A DNA stretch of 64,000 nucleotides from Idiomarina baltica OS145 (GTDB lineage Bacteria; Pseudomonadota; Gammaproteobacteria; Enterobacterales; Alteromonadaceae): the NCBI RefSeq assembly GCF_000152885.1, contig NZ_CH672405.1, positions 98,541 to 162,540 of the forward strand, read 5' to 3'. Below are positions 47,639 to 57,902 of this stretch, piece by piece. A model generated the notes under the pieces. The model saw nothing but the letters and a program-made list of their open reading frames with translations. It had not been told where the DNA came from and searched no databases. Numbering within the stretch: position 1 is the first letter of the stretch; every line of letters begins with the position of its first letter. The translations under genes were made by a program, and so were the position numbers.

Positions 47639-47982
47639 TGATCAAAGTGCATGGCATCAAAAACTGTGACACCGTAAAAAAATCCATAAAATGGCTAGAA
47701 CAACATCAACTTAAGTACGAATTCCGTGATGTGCGCGAAGTTCCGCTATCCACAGCTGAGGTCGAGCAATGGCTCGCCGATATACCCGCTGACCAACTGG
47801 TGAATAAGCGCAGTACCAGTTGGCGACAGTTGGACGAATCACAACGTGATCTGAGTAATCAGGCGTTGGTGTGCCAGCTTATAGTCGAGCAACCAACATT
47901 GTTTAAACGGCCGCTAGTTCAAGCCAAAGGAGAGGCACGCGTTGGCTTTAATGCCCAACAGTGGGAGGCATGGTTAGGCTGA
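47638..47982 (+). CDS. yffB: YffB, ArsC/Spx-family thioredoxin-fold protein
   Basis: 114 residues, opening with the family's [18 protein letters not shown], in which Cys10 is the single redox Cys. The mid region [10 protein letters not shown] and the FKRPLV segment are typical. Related to arsenate reductase, but no arsenate activity is shown for YffB. As in E. coli it sits directly upstream of dapE, overlapping it by one base (TGATG). Confidence 0.93.
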   Translation: MIKVHGIKNCDTVKKSIKWLEQHQLKYEFRDVREVPLSTAEVEQWLADIPADQLVNKRSTSWRQLDESQRDLSNQALVCQLIVEQPTLFKRPLVQAKGEARVGFNAQQWEAWLG

Positions 47983-49115
47983 TGTCAAATAGTGAAACAT
48001 TGCAACTGGCTAAAACGCTATTAGAGAGGCCATCGATTACGCCTGCTGATGAAGGCTGTCAGCAAGTACTCGGCGATCGGCTGAAATCGCTTGGCTTCGA
48101 ATTGGAGTCGATGATATTTGAGGATACGACTAATCTTTGGGCGCGTCTGGGGCAAGGCAAGCCAGTATTGTGTTTTGCCGGTCACACGGATGTCGTTCCT
48201 CCTGGCGACCCCAGTGATTGGTCGTTCCCTCCTTTTCAACCCACCGAGCATGAAGGCTATCTTTATGGTCGAGGGGCTGCCGATATGAAAGGGAGCCTCG
48301 CAGCGATGATCGTTGCGGTTGAACGCTATCTCAAACAGGTCGACGAACCTCCTTTCGATATCGCTTTTTTGATCACCAGCGACGAAGAAGGTCCGTTTAT
48401 CAATGGAACCAAACGCGTGATGGAGACCTTGGAGTCTCGTAACGAAAAAATCACTTGGTGTATCGTGGGAGAGCCCTCTAGCACAGAACAGCTCGGCGAC
48501 GTCGTCAAAAATGGTCGTCGTGGAAGCCTTTCTGGCTCGCTTAGTGTGATTGGAGTACAAGGGCATGTCGCCTACCCTCATCTCGCCGAGAACCCCGTTC
48601 ATAGTGCAGCTAATGCGCTTGCTGAACTGACCCAAACACGCTGGGATGATGGTAATGAATTTTTTCCACCGACCACCTTTCAAGTGTCTAATATTCATGC
48701 AGGTACGGGGGCTGGCAATGTGATCCCAGGGCGCTTAGATATTGAATTTAACTTTCGGTTTTCAACAGAGTCAACATCAACTCAGTTGCAACAGCGCGTA
48801 GAGACTATCTTAGACGCCCACAACCTTAATTATCAGCTTAACTGGAAACTCAACGGTCCCGCCTTTTTAACTGCACAGGGTCTTCTCATCAATAAAGTTC
48901 AGTGCGCAATTAAGCGGGTTTGCGGCTATCCAACAAAGCTCTCGACCGCTGGAGGAACATCGGATGGACGTTTTATTGCGCCAACAGGCGCTGAGTTAAT
49001 CGAACTTGGACCGGTAAATGCCACTATTCACAAAGTCGACGAATGTGTGAAGATAACTGATCTTGATACGCTCACAGACGTTTACCAAGCCATACTGGAA
49101 GAAATGAGTGTTTAA
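47982..49115 (+). CDS. dapE: Succinyl-diaminopimelate desuccinylase DapE
   Basis: 377-residue M20 di-zinc amidohydrolase making LL-diaminopimelate for lysine and peptidoglycan. Metal motifs: [38 protein letters not shown] and a late GGTSDGRFI. The start at 47982 is chosen because it overlaps the yffB stop (TGATG) and gives the family N terminus [15 protein letters not shown]. The frame runs upstream to 47961. Confidence 0.96.
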   Translation: MSNSETLQLAKTLLERPSITPADEGCQQVLGDRLKSLGFELESMIFEDTTNLWARLGQGKPVLCFAGHTDVVPPGDPSDWSFPPFQPTEHEGYLYGRGAADMKGSLAAMIVAVERYLKQVDEPPFDIAFLITSDEEGPFINGTKRVMETLESRNEKITWCIVGEPSSTEQLGDVVKNGRRGSLSGSLSVIGVQGHVAYPHLAENPVHSAANALAELTQTRWDDGNEFFPPTTFQVSNIHAGTGAGNVIPGRLDIEFNFRFSTESTSTQLQQRVETILDAHNLNYQLNWKLNGPAFLTAQGLLINKVQCAIKRVCGYPTKLSTAGGTSDGRFIAPTGAELIELGPVNATIHKVDECVKITDLDTLTDVYQAILEEMSV

Positions 49116-49117
49116 CG

Positions 49118-49810
49118 ATGATAACTTCAGCGCAGCGTTTGGGTAAGGCCCAGGATCATTTACTGACATTAATCGACGGCCATATGCTTCACCCTCTGGC
49201 AGCACGAGCTTTTGAGGAAATGAAAGAGGCGGCGTCGCGTGATGGTATTACCCTTGCTATTGCGTCGGGTTTTCGTAGTTTTGACAGGCAGTTGTTGATT
49301 TGGAACCGAAAATGGTCTGGTGAACGTTCGGTCAATGACGAACAAGGGCATCCGCTTGATACGACCCAGCTGAGCGATGAAGAAAAGCTACACGCGATTC
49401 TTCACTGGTCAGCGTTGCCAGGCGCCAGCCGCCATCATTGGGGGACCGATATTGACGTATGGGACCCCTCTCGTTTTAACTCTAACCAAACGCTTCAACT
49501 GGTGCCCGAGGAGTACGAACACATCAATGCGCCCTGTTATCCATTGTTGTGCTGGCTGCAACAGCATGCTCACGAATTCGGCTTTTTCTTTCCTTATCGC
49601 GTCTACCAAGGCGGGGTGTCTCACGAACCTTGGCATTTGAGCTATCAGCCAGTCGCCGATCATATTCAACAATCGTTGACGCTCGACGAGCTCAAAAACG
49701 CGCTAAGCAACACTGATATCGCGGGTAAAGAGACCGTACTAGCGCACTTACATGTCATTAAAGAACGTTACTTTGACAATATCTGTCGTGGTAACACAGG
49801 AGAAGAGTAA
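49118..49810 (+). CDS. M15-family D-alanyl-D-alanine carboxypeptidase
   Basis: 230 residues without a recognisable signal peptide. Zinc-binding M15/VanY motifs are SRHHWGTDID and EPWHLSY, with the upstream SGFRSFDRQLLIWNRKW. It should trim D-Ala or act on peptidoglycan peptides, cytosolically unless exported by other means. Two bases after dapE, one-base overlap with the DUF2897 gene. Confidence 0.88.
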   Translation: MITSAQRLGKAQDHLLTLIDGHMLHPLAARAFEEMKEAASRDGITLAIASGFRSFDRQLLIWNRKWSGERSVNDEQGHPLDTTQLSDEEKLHAILHWSALPGASRHHWGTDIDVWDPSRFNSNQTLQLVPEEYEHINAPCYPLLCWLQQHAHEFGFFFPYRVYQGGVSHEPWHLSYQPVADHIQQSLTLDELKNALSNTDIAGKETVLAHLHVIKERYFDNICRGNTGEE

Positions 49811-49962
49811 TGCAAGAGCATTGGGTTTGGTTAATTATTTTGTTGGTATTGGGCGTCGTTGTGAGTAATTTGATGGTACTTAAATACAGTAGCAAGTTAA
49901 AATGGCCTACTAAAAATAAGCCGCCCAAAGAAAACTCTGAGGACGACTCATCTAAACAATAA
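49810..49962 (+). CDS. DUF2897 small membrane protein
   Basis: 50 residues: one N-terminal membrane helix (VWLIILLVLGVVVSNLMVL) and a hydrophilic basic-then-acidic tail (WPTKNKPPKENSEDDSSKQ). The LGVVVSNLMVLKYSSKLK pattern matches DUF2897. No function is known. The start overlaps the preceding stop (TAATG). Confidence 0.85.
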   Translation: MQEHWVWLIILLVLGVVVSNLMVLKYSSKLKWPTKNKPPKENSEDDSSKQ

Positions 49963-49983
49963 AAAGTAGGTCGGCAGTCTAGA

Positions 49984-50697
49984 CTAGGAGAATTGCACGC
50001 CTAAACGCTGACCGACCTCCTTATAGGCTTCCACTACCCCGCCAAGGCCCTGACGAAAGCGATCTTTATCAAGCTTCTCACGAGTCTTAGCATCCCATAA
50101 GCGGCAACCATCAGGGGTAAACTCATCGCCTAATACGAGTTGTCCGTCGAACACGCCAAACTCGAGCTTATAGTCGACTAACAGTAACCCAGCTTGTTCA
50201 AATAATGATTTAAGCACCGAGTTGACCTTAAACGTCAGCGCCTTCATTTGCTCAATTTGCTCCTTTGTCGCCCAACCAAAGGCTTCTATGTGATACTCAT
50301 TAACCATCGGGTCATGCAAGGCGTCATTTTTTAGGAAAAACTCAAACGTCGGCGGATTTAGTGTTTTACCTTCCTCAACCCCTAGGCGACGAACTAACGA
50401 GCCAGCGGCTACGTTGCGAACAACGCACTCAACTGGAATCATATCCAACTTTTTAACCAATGATTCTGTATCACTCAGCAACTCATCTAATTGCGTTGGA
50501 ATACCCGCTTTTTCTAATTGAGTCATAATGAAATGATTAAAACGATTATTAACCATTCCTTTATCTTCGAGTTGCTCTACTTTCTCTCCGTCAAACGCGG
50601 AAGTATCGTTGCGGAACTCCAACACTAATCGTGATGGGTCATCTGTCGTATACACGGTTTTTGCTTTCCCGCGATACAGCTCGTTTCGTTTTTCCAT
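49984..50697 (-). CDS. purC: SAICAR synthetase PurC
   Basis: 237-residue enzyme of purine synthesis, joining aspartate to CAIR. Diagnostic segments: [65 protein letters not shown]. It lies 14 bases after bamC in the conserved dapA-bamC-purC order. Confidence 0.96.
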   Translation of the reverse strand: MEKRNELYRGKAKTVYTTDDPSRLVLEFRNDTSAFDGEKVEQLEDKGMVNNRFNHFIMTQLEKAGIPTQLDELLSDTESLVKKLDMIPVECVVRNVAAGSLVRRLGVEEGKTLNPPTFEFFLKNDALHDPMVNEYHIEAFGWATKEQIEQMKALTFKVNSVLKSLFEQAGLLLVDYKLEFGVFDGQLVLGDEFTPDGCRLWDAKTREKLDKDRFRQGLGGVVEAYKEVGQRLGVQFS

Positions 50698-50711
50698 AGG
50701 TTGTGCCGCCT

Positions 50712-51809
50712 TTACTGTTGACTTGCTACTTTTAATGCTTGCTCAAGAGCAGGCTTAACCGACTCGAGCCATGCCTGATCGACTACTTCATCATTTGACC
50801 AAACGCTAATGGCCGTATCATCCCCAAATTCGACTAAGCGAATTTCATAATTTCCTTCTGGAATACCCAACGATTCATAATCGTCCCCACCGATGAATAG
50901 GAAACCTGAGTCCGGCTCGGTGTACTCAACAAAATAGGTGCCTGCCTCGCGGTTTAAGTCATCAATGCTCAAACCTATTTGTTCTAATGCTTGACCGGTG
51001 AGCACCCAAGCGTCATCGAAGTCTAGCTCAACCACAAATACGGGTTGCTGTTTAGCATTGGTACTGACTGAAACGGGCACGCCCGCTTCTCGGCTCTGTT
51101 GGATTGATTGTTGGTGGACACGATTCACTTGAGACACAACTTTATTCAACAAATCAACTGATAAGTTATGCTGAGTCAGTTCTGCCATTTCAGTGCGATC
51201 GCCGTTTACCTTTTGCGATACGTCCGCTAACGTCACTTCAAGCGCAGTCGTCCGACCGTGCGTTTCTGGCGCCTGCGTTAACACGTAGCGAAAACTTTGT
51301 TCCAGAGACACAGTAGTATCTCCGTCACCTAACAACCACCAACCACCATCGCCTTCTGCTTCATATTCGTCTTCGGTAGTAAGCAACTCAGTGGTCCACT
51401 GGTTTTCGCCCGTTTTAGTAAAAGTTAGGCCTTTGCGGTCTAAGACTTGTTCAGCTGCGGTCCAGACAGTGTTTACAATACTGTCTGACATACCTTCAAC
51501 CAAATCAAAATACACCCGTGCTTGTTTTTCGTTTTCGAGTACACGACTCCCCAACGCAATAGGATGAACCTGGCGAGGTGAAACAACGCGAACTTCTTCG
51601 CCTATGGGTCCAGAGGTATCTGCAGCAGGAATTTTGTAAGTATTACTGTAGTCAGGCGTTTCCAAACCCGAAGGAACGTTTAACTCGGGTCGTTGCTTTA
51701 AGTTGACATAATCAAAGTCACCATTCGCTTGCTCTTTTTCAATCGAGCTACACGACGCGAGGGTAATCATCGCCAACGAAGTCACGATGGCTGTACGGCG
51801 AAAATTCAT
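50712..51809 (-). CDS. bamC: Outer-membrane assembly lipoprotein BamC
   Basis: 365 residues. Lipoprotein signal peptide ends LASCSS. The unstructured N-terminal segment that contacts BamD ([18 protein letters not shown]) is well conserved, followed by two helix-grip domains. ATG 51809 is preferred to GTG 51815 since AGGAG is correctly spaced for it. Part of the BAM complex. Position between dapA and purC is the classical one. Confidence 0.94.
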   Translation of the reverse strand: MNFRRTAIVTSLAMITLASCSSIEKEQANGDFDYVNLKQRPELNVPSGLETPDYSNTYKIPAADTSGPIGEEVRVVSPRQVHPIALGSRVLENEKQARVYFDLVEGMSDSIVNTVWTAAEQVLDRKGLTFTKTGENQWTTELLTTEDEYEAEGDGGWWLLGDGDTTVSLEQSFRYVLTQAPETHGRTTALEVTLADVSQKVNGDRTEMAELTQHNLSVDLLNKVVSQVNRVHQQSIQQSREAGVPVSVSTNAKQQPVFVVELDFDDAWVLTGQALEQIGLSIDDLNREAGTYFVEYTEPDSGFLFIGGDDYESLGIPEGNYEIRLVEFGDDTAISVWSNDEVVDQAWLESVKPALEQALKVASQQ

Positions 51810-51820
51810 TTCCACTCCTG

Positions 51821-52699
51821 CTACTTAAGTAAGTGTAATTGGTTGAGGGCGCGCTCGATAACAAGCTGACTGTCTTCGCTTGGCGGCGTCAGAGGTAAAC
51901 GGTAATTGGCGCTACATTTACCCATTAACGCGAGAGCCCACTTAACTGGAATCGGATTTGATTCAACAAACAATGCATTATTGAGTTCACGGAGTTCACT
52001 ATCGATTTGTTCAGCTTTTTCACGTTCTCCACGAGTCGCAGCATCAACCAGCGCTTTTATTCGGCTTGGCACTACGTTGGCTGTAACACTGATAACGCCA
52101 TGCCCACCGCGCAACATAAATTCACACGCGGTCGGGTCATCGCCACTCAGCAAAATAAATTGGTTGCCACAGCGACGCTTCAGTTCTTCGACACGAGAAA
52201 CATCGCCCGTCGCTTCTTTAATGCCAATCACATTATCAATTTCAGCGAGTTGTTCAACCACTTCAGGTGGCATGTCTAATGCGGTTCGACCAGGCACATT
52301 ATATAAAATCTGCGGTTTATCTGAGGCGTCAGCGCAAGCTGAATAATGGGCGATCAGGCCTTCTACTGAAGGCTTGTTATAGTAAGGTGTGACGTTGAGA
52401 AAACCATCGACACCAAAGTGACTCATCTTCTCTGTGAGCTGCACGGCCTCGGCGGTGGAGTTTGAGCCGTTACCTCCAATTACTTTAATGCGGCCATTAG
52501 CGAGTTCGACCATCGCAGCAACAACATCAATGTGTTCTTCATGGCTGAGTGTGGTTGACTCCCCCGTTGTGCCTACCGCGACAATTGCGTCTGTCCCGGA
52601 TTCAACATGGAAATTCACGAGTTCTTCAAGTTCGTTATAGTCGATATTCCCATGCTTAGTCAGCGGTGTGACTAAGGCAACAATACTACCTGTTAGCAT
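51821..52699 (-). CDS. dapA: 4-hydroxy-tetrahydrodipicolinate synthase DapA
   Basis: 292-residue TIM-barrel aldolase, first step of the lysine/diaminopimelate branch. Schiff-base Lys in GIKEATGDVSR, catalytic Tyr in YNVPGRTALDM, and GTTGESTTLSHEEH near the N terminus. Twelve bases before bamC. No riboswitch is visible in the 158-base spacer upstream. Confidence 0.96.
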   Translation of the reverse strand: MLTGSIVALVTPLTKHGNIDYNELEELVNFHVESGTDAIVAVGTTGESTTLSHEEHIDVVAAMVELANGRIKVIGGNGSNSTAEAVQLTEKMSHFGVDGFLNVTPYYNKPSVEGLIAHYSACADASDKPQILYNVPGRTALDMPPEVVEQLAEIDNVIGIKEATGDVSRVEELKRRCGNQFILLSGDDPTACEFMLRGGHGVISVTANVVPSRIKALVDAATRGEREKAEQIDSELRELNNALFVESNPIPVKWALALMGKCSANYRLPLTPPSEDSQLVIERALNQLHLLK

Positions 52700-52857
52700 A
52701 TAGGCTCCAAATTCCTAATCATGGGGCCTAATGTTACTGGTAGCCCCAAATAAACACAAGACTAGGAACACGTAGCACGTAATTTGTTCCCTTCATTTTA
52801 ATCCAAACCCAGCTTCGCTATCATATATATACTGGATCTTATCGTTAGGAGTTAGAA

Positions 52858-53328
52858 ATGGAACGTTTACAAGCTGGCGACAAAGCGCCTAACTTTGAAC
52901 TTTTAGATAAAAACGAAGAAAAAGTATCTTTACAAGCATTACTGAAAGACCATCGTGTGTTGGTGTATTTCTACCCAAAAGCAATGACCCCTGGTTGCAC
53001 TGTTCAAGCGCAGAACTTGCGTGATGAAAAAGATCGTTTACTAGAACACAATGTCATCTCAGTCGGTATTAGTCCTGATGCGCCTAAGCGATTAAATAAG
53101 TTTACTGAACGTGACGAGCTTAACTTCACGCTACTGAGCGATGAAGATCATGCGATTGCAGATAAGTTTGGAGTTTGGGGTCCAAAAAAATTTATGGGCA
53201 AAGAGTACGATGGTATTCATCGAATCAGCTTTCTAGTTGAACAGGACGGTACGGTGAGTCACGTATTTGATAAGTTTAAAACAAAAGAGCACCACCAAGT
53301 GGTACTCGATCATTTAGAGCAGAACTAA
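52858..53328 (+). CDS. bcp: Bcp-type thiol peroxidase (peroxiredoxin)
   Basis: 156-residue peroxiredoxin reducing hydroperoxides. The peroxidatic Cys47 sits in KAMTPGCTVQAQNLRDE. The resolving Cys that most Bcp have five residues later is replaced by Gln52, and no other Cys is present, so it should work as a 1-Cys enzyme. AGGAG is 7 bases before the ATG. Divergent from dapA, convergent with perM. Confidence 0.93.
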   Translation: MERLQAGDKAPNFELLDKNEEKVSLQALLKDHRVLVYFYPKAMTPGCTVQAQNLRDEKDRLLEHNVISVGISPDAPKRLNKFTERDELNFTLLSDEDHAIADKFGVWGPKKFMGKEYDGIHRISFLVEQDGTVSHVFDKFKTKEHHQVVLDHLEQN

Positions 53329-53339
53329 AGTCATTTCGG

Positions 53340-53364
53340 AATAAGGCGCACTGAGCGCCTTATT
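53340..53364. terminator. Hairpin terminator between bcp and perM
   Basis: Perfect AATAAGGCGC-ACTGA-GCGCCTTATT stem between convergent genes, its right arm covering the perM stop codon. T-runs are short on both sides, so it may be only partly Rho-independent. Confidence 0.7.
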
Positions 53365-54442
53365 CTTCGGCTGGACTACTCTTCTCAATCAGGGCTTCTC
53401 GACTTGACCAAGCGGTTATCACCGCTTTGACTAAGCTCGCCAACGGTATCGCGAAAAATACGCCCCAAAAACCCCAAATACCACCAAAGATAAGCACCGC
53501 AGCAATAATATAGACCGGATTAAGGCTCACCGCCTCGGAAAACAATAATGGCACGAGCACGTTGCCATCTAACGCTTGGATAATGAGGTAGCCAATCATC
53601 ACGTAAATGAATGGACCTGTAGCACCGAATTGAAATAATGCCACTAATGCGACGGGTATGGTCACCACGACGGCACCAATGTACGGTATCAATACTGATA
53701 ACCCGACTAAAATTGACAGCAACGTCGTGTAACGTAAATCAAAAGCAAAGAACACAGCAAAAGAGGTCACGGCAACCACAATGACTTCCAGAGCTTTGCC
53801 GCGGATGTAGTTCATGATTTGCAGGTTCATTTCCTGACCGACTTGCGTAATTAAACGACGGTTAGTGGGCAATATGCGGCTGAAATGAGCAAGGAGCGTA
53901 TTCCTGTCTTTGAGCATGAAAAAGACTAATAACGGCACGACAATTAAGTAAACCAGCATCGCCATTACATTGACCAGTGAAGTCAAAGAGCTCGTCAATA
54001 TTTGCTCGCCGAGCCCTACGACACGACGTTTAACAGTTAGCATCAACTCGGTTATTTGCGATTCATCAATCACCGATGGAAACAATTCGGGTAGTTTGTG
54101 CAACCACACTTGCAAGTTCGCCAACATATCAGGTAGCTCACGAATCAGCGTTGTGCTTTGTTGCCAGACCACTGGCACGAGCGTAAACAGGCACAGCGTC
54201 GCAATACAAATGGTGAGGCTCATAACAATAATGGTGGCAGCCAAACGCCCCATCCCCGCGTCAATCAATCGATTTACAGGCCAATCAAGTAAATAAGCGA
54301 GCGCAATCGCAGCTAGAATGGGTGCTAATATTCCACCGAAAAATACAATCAATAGAACCGACACAATGAGCAATAAAAATAGCGTCACTGCATTGGGGTC
54401 TGAAAACTTATTCCGATACCACTGCTGAATATGTTGGAACAT
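53360..54442 (-). CDS. perM: AI-2E family transporter (PerM-like permease)
   Basis: 360 residues with about eight hydrophobic segments. Typical family segments: GGILAPILAAIALAYLLDWPVN near the start, GLSVLIPYIGAVVVTIPVAL and a late GNVLVPLLFSEAVSLNP. Family members export autoinducer-2 or act as other solute or Na+/H+ carriers; the substrate is unknown here. It stands in the E. coli-like perM-bepA neighbourhood, divergent from bepA. Confidence 0.9.
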   Translation of the reverse strand: MFQHIQQWYRNKFSDPNAVTLFLLLIVSVLLIVFFGGILAPILAAIALAYLLDWPVNRLIDAGMGRLAATIIVMSLTICIATLCLFTLVPVVWQQSTTLIRELPDMLANLQVWLHKLPELFPSVIDESQITELMLTVKRRVVGLGEQILTSSLTSLVNVMAMLVYLIVVPLLVFFMLKDRNTLLAHFSRILPTNRRLITQVGQEMNLQIMNYIRGKALEVIVVAVTSFAVFFAFDLRYTTLLSILVGLSVLIPYIGAVVVTIPVALVALFQFGATGPFIYVMIGYLIIQALDGNVLVPLLFSEAVSLNPVYIIAAVLIFGGIWGFWGVFFAIPLASLVKAVITAWSSREALIEKSSPAEE

Positions 54443-54578
54443 TCCGAGCTTCCTGTTCGGTGTGATTAAAGGTTCACGATGCTTGCAATCTTACGGTAAC
54501 ACCATAGAGTAGAAAAGGAACTTATTGTAAATTAATAACTCTACGTAGAATATTGCGTTATAACAGCGGTTAATGTGA

Positions 54579-56051
54579 ATGTTGTATCTCAGAAAAACTC
54601 AGCGCTTTATGACAAGTGGGATTGCGCTTGCGCTCATGTTAGCGCTTCCCTCCGCGTTTCAAGCACCCGAGGCCCTTGCTCAGCAACATAGAAACCTGCC
54701 CGAAATCGGCACCACCGGAGCGGGCTTTATGAGTATTGAGCGAGAAAAGGTCGTTGGTGACTACTATATGCGCCAACTACGCGCAACGGCACCTGTTATT
54801 CAGGATCCTGTATTAAACAGCTATCTTAAAGATGTTGGACAACGTTTAGTACGAAATGCGGACAACGTACGCTACCCTTTCTCATTTTTTTGGTTAAATA
54901 TTAACGAAATAAATGCGTTCGCCTTTATGGGAGGATATGTCGGTGTCCATACTGGGCTCATTCAGCAAGCTCGCAATGAGTCTGAGTTCGCAGCGGTCCT
55001 TGGGCACGAAATAGCACACGTAACTCAGCGCCATATTGTGCGGAGTATGCAAGAGCAACAACAGAACATGCCGCTCACAATAGCCGGCGTGATTGGCTCT
55101 ATCTTGTTAGGGATTGCCAATCCAGAAGCAGGCGCTGCCGGACTCTACACAACGATTGGCGCAACGGGTCAGGCACAAATCAATTATACACGCCTATTTG
55201 AACAAGAAGCCGATCGTATTGGGATAACAACACTCGCCAATGCCGGTTTTGACCCCATGGGGGCGCCTAATTTTTTTGGTCGTCTAGCCGACCAATACCG
55301 TTACGTATCAAAACCTCCTGAAATGTTACTGACTCACCCCGTTCCCGAGTCCCGCATTGCGGATACGCGCACCCGTGCTGAGGCATTAGGTCGTCGTGAT
55401 GTACCACAAAGTCTAAACTTTGAACTTGCTAAAGCGCGAGTTGATGCGCGTTATACACGCAGCACGCCGAATAGTGAGTTCGTTAAAATGACCAAAAGCG
55501 ATAATATCATCACTCAACAAGCCGGCGGCTATGCATTGGCCATCAGAGCACTCGATGCAAGCAATCCTGATACGGCACAACAATGGTTAACCCCGTTACT
55601 TGAGCGCGATCCTAGAAACCGTTTCTATATTGATGTGCAAACCGATATTTACCTTGCGTTGGAACAAAATGATAAGGCACTTGATATGCTGAAGCGCGAG
55701 TACACGCGAAGCCCTGACGATCCGGTGATTATACTCAACTATGCGAATGCTGCGATTCGTTCAAATGAGGCTGAGCTGGGCGTGAAATTATTGCGCAATT
55801 ACCTGTTAGCTGAACCGGGTTCATTAATTGCCCTCGATCTGCTTACCGATGCCTATCAGCGAACTTCTGATAGAGCCGCGATGTACGAGACACGCGCAGA
55901 AGCCTTGGCGCTCCGCGGTGGTTTCGATCTTGCTATTGATCAACTACAAACAGCGCAAAATCACACACAGAATAAGCTAACCGAGAAACGACTTAACGCG
56001 CGTATTGATCAAATACGCGCCGAAAAAGAACGCCTGAAAGGACTACTCTGA
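54579..56051 (+). CDS. bepA: Outer-membrane protein quality protease BepA (M48, TPR)
   Basis: 490 residues, exported (signal peptide to about LAQ). The M48 zinc motif is LGHEIAHVTQRH with the third ligand in FEQEADRIG, followed by TPR-like helices to the C terminus. BepA degrades misfolded outer-membrane proteins and helps LptD assembly. The start is uncertain: 54579 gives a basic n-region, while 54609 would also leave a signal peptide. It overlaps the convergent tlpA gene by 9 bases. Confidence 0.92.
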   Translation: MLYLRKTQRFMTSGIALALMLALPSAFQAPEALAQQHRNLPEIGTTGAGFMSIEREKVVGDYYMRQLRATAPVIQDPVLNSYLKDVGQRLVRNADNVRYPFSFFWLNINEINAFAFMGGYVGVHTGLIQQARNESEFAAVLGHEIAHVTQRHIVRSMQEQQQNMPLTIAGVIGSILLGIANPEAGAAGLYTTIGATGQAQINYTRLFEQEADRIGITTLANAGFDPMGAPNFFGRLADQYRYVSKPPEMLLTHPVPESRIADTRTRAEALGRRDVPQSLNFELAKARVDARYTRSTPNSEFVKMTKSDNIITQQAGGYALAIRALDASNPDTAQQWLTPLLERDPRNRFYIDVQTDIYLALEQNDKALDMLKREYTRSPDDPVIILNYANAAIRSNEAELGVKLLRNYLLAEPGSLIALDLLTDAYQRTSDRAAMYETRAEALALRGGFDLAIDQLQTAQNHTQNKLTEKRLNARIDQIRAEKERLKGLL

Positions 56052-56510
56052 GCGCGCTTTAGCAATCGCTTTTCGCAGACTCGCTCGTGTTTGCTCACCC
56101 AACAGTGGACCGGTCACCTTTCCACCTGGACCAACAATGTAAGTGGCCGGTAACATACCCGGCTTATCAAACGGTAATTTCGGTGCTGGCAGGCTCAACG
56201 CCAAAGGAAAATCAATATCATGTTTTTCCGCCAGCGCGTTGATTTGCTGATTACTCATCGGATCAAAACTGATGCCAATCAGTGTTAGTTGGCTGTCGTC
56301 ACTGACTTCGTTGTGATAAAACTCGTTAAGTTCAGGCAACTCACGCAGGCAGGGAGTGCACCACTCGGCGAAGTAATTCACCACCACGGTGTTCGCTTTA
56401 CCATTTTGCCAGTTTATCTGGCTTTCGTTGTTGAGTTGAATGTCCGGCTCTTGTGAACAACCCACTACACCCAATGCTAACACTGTCGCAACTAGCAATG
56501 ACAATTTCAT
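56043..56510 (-). CDS. TlpA-like thioredoxin-fold lipoprotein
   Basis: 155 residues with a lipobox (LGVVGC, Cys18) and a thioredoxin active site WCTPC (50-54). The cis-Pro-type MLPATYIVGP segment follows. It should act as a membrane-tethered thiol reductase in the periplasm. Convergent with bepA, divergent from arsC. Confidence 0.9.
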   Translation of the reverse strand: MKLSLLVATVLALGVVGCSQEPDIQLNNESQINWQNGKANTVVVNYFAEWCTPCLRELPELNEFYHNEVSDDSQLTLIGISFDPMSNQQINALAEKHDIDFPLALSLPAPKLPFDKPGMLPATYIVGPGGKVTGPLLGEQTRASLRKAIAKARSE

Positions 56511-56567
56511 ATTCGGCCCGTATTCGTTATGATAAGAAACAACGTTTGACTAATAGAGTGAATCAAT

Positions 56568-56918
56568 ATGTCTAAAGTTACCATATACCATAATCCGCGT
56601 TGTTCAAAGTCACGCCAAACGCTTGAGTTATTGCAACAGCATGGTATCGAGCCAACCATTATCAAATACCTCGAAACCCCACCAAGTCAAGCCGAACTGA
56701 GCAGTTTGCTGAATAAACTCGATATCAGCCCTAGACAACTGATGCGCACAAAAGAAGCGGTATATAAGGAACTTAAGTTAGCCGACGAGTCGGATGATGA
56801 GGTATTGCTCACTTCGATGGTCAATAACCCCAAGCTTATTGAACGTCCGATTGTCGTTAAGGGTGAGAAGGCCGTATTAGGACGCCCGCCGGAGAATGCG
56901 TTGGAGTTGATAAAGTGA
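56568..56918 (+). CDS. arsC: ArsC-family (YfgD-like) arsenate reductase homolog
   Basis: 116 residues: IYHNPRCSKSRQTLELLQ with nucleophilic Cys12, and the Arg-rich GxxRxLxR-type segment DISPRQLMRTKE. The closing NPKLIERPIVV is typical. Sits next to bepA as E. coli yfgD does. Glutaredoxin-linked arsenate reduction is the family activity, but yfgD-type proteins are not proven in it. Overlaps the next gene (GTGA). Confidence 0.9.
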   Translation: MSKVTIYHNPRCSKSRQTLELLQQHGIEPTIIKYLETPPSQAELSSLLNKLDISPRQLMRTKEAVYKELKLADESDDEVLLTSMVNNPKLIERPIVVKGEKAVLGRPPENALELIK

Positions 56919-57496
56919 GTGGCTGTAACGTCGTCATATTTTATTTTAGCCGAGGCGGTCAGACACGTTTACTTGCAGATGCCATAGCCGAAGGCGTTCA
57001 GGCAACCGGAGCTGAAGCGCTTTTACGCACGGTCGAAACCGATAGCGATGCCGCGAGTATGCGTGATTTACTTCTTGATAAAAATGAGCTGATCAACTGT
57101 GATGCTTTAATAATGGGAAGTCCAACTCGTTTTGGTCACATGAGCGCACACCTGCAAAAATTTTGGGAGACGACCAGCCGCGAATGGCTAAATGGTGATC
57201 TAATTGATAAACCTGCAGCCGTTTTTACGACAACCAGTTCATTACACGGTGGTCAAGAGAGTACCCTACTTAATATGGCATTGCCTCTGCTTCATCACGG
57301 CATGCTACTAACGGGCATTCCTTATGAGCAACCGAGTTTACATCACGATAATGCAGGTGGTTCGCCTTACGGTGCTGGTGCGTTAAATGCATCATCCAAT
57401 TTGACATTATCGGCCAATGAGCGAGCCAGTGCCGTTGCTTTGGGTCAACGAGTTGCAACAATTGCACAACAGCTAAAATCAACCAAGGATGCATAA
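56915..57496 (+). CDS. wrbA: WrbA-like flavodoxin-fold NAD(P)H quinone reductase
   Basis: 193 residues. FMN phosphate loop FYFSRGGQTRLLADAI, then ALIMGSPTRFGHMSAHLQKFWETT and the TTSSLHGGQESTLLNM loop, all WrbA hallmarks. Reduces quinones by two electrons. GTG start overlapping the arsC stop (GTGA). Second gene of an arsC-wrbA-DUF2069 operon. Confidence 0.92.
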   Translation: MSGCNVVIFYFSRGGQTRLLADAIAEGVQATGAEALLRTVETDSDAASMRDLLLDKNELINCDALIMGSPTRFGHMSAHLQKFWETTSREWLNGDLIDKPAAVFTTTSSLHGGQESTLLNMALPLLHHGMLLTGIPYEQPSLHHDNAGGSPYGAGALNASSNLTLSANERASAVALGQRVATIAQQLKSTKDA

Positions 57497-57497
57497 C

Positions 57498-57902
57498 ATG
57501 GCCGTTCAAATGGCACCAAAAACACGCTTTTTTCGCATCGCCACACAGACCGGTTACTGGCTGCTGTTGGCACTTCTGATTCTGTGGCATGGTCTCATTC
57601 CAGAAAGTGACACGAGTGCCCTACCCACTTACCTATCGTTAATTTTTTGGGTTTTACCGATGTTATTTCCACTCGTTGGATTAGTTAAAGGGAAGCCCTA
57701 CACACACGCTTGGTTTAATTTTATTTTGATGTTCTACTTTTTGCACGGACTCACAACCGTATACACACATCCTGATGAACGTGTATGGTCAGTTTTAGAA
57801 ATACTTTTCACGACAGTTGCTTTTGTCGGTGCAACAGGGTTTGCACGGCACCGCGGACGTGAATTAGGGCTGGGCCTTAAAAAGCAAAAAGAGGCTAAAT
57901 AG
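57498..57902 (+). CDS. DUF2069 small membrane protein
   Basis: 134 residues with four hydrophobic segments (WLLLALLILWHGL, LSLIFWVLPMLFPLVGL, FNFILMFYFLHGLT, LEILFTTVAFVGATGFA). Matches DUF2069, usually found beside wrbA/hda. Function unknown. The ATG at 57498 is chosen: AGGA is 8 bases before it and it follows the wrbA stop. Overlaps hda end by 8 bases, convergent. Confidence 0.85.
   Translation: MAVQMAPKTRFFRIATQTGYWLLLALLILWHGLIPESDTSALPTYLSLIFWVLPMLFPLVGLVKGKPYTHAWFNFILMFYFLHGLTTVYTHPDERVWSVLEILFTTVAFVGATGFARHRGRELGLGLKKQKEAK

Noticed and set aside
48021..48698. 225-codon open frame opposite dapE
   Set aside because: Shadow of dapE on the other strand with no recognisable family. The same applies to long frames opposite DUF294 (4080-4667) and prpC (15358-15942).
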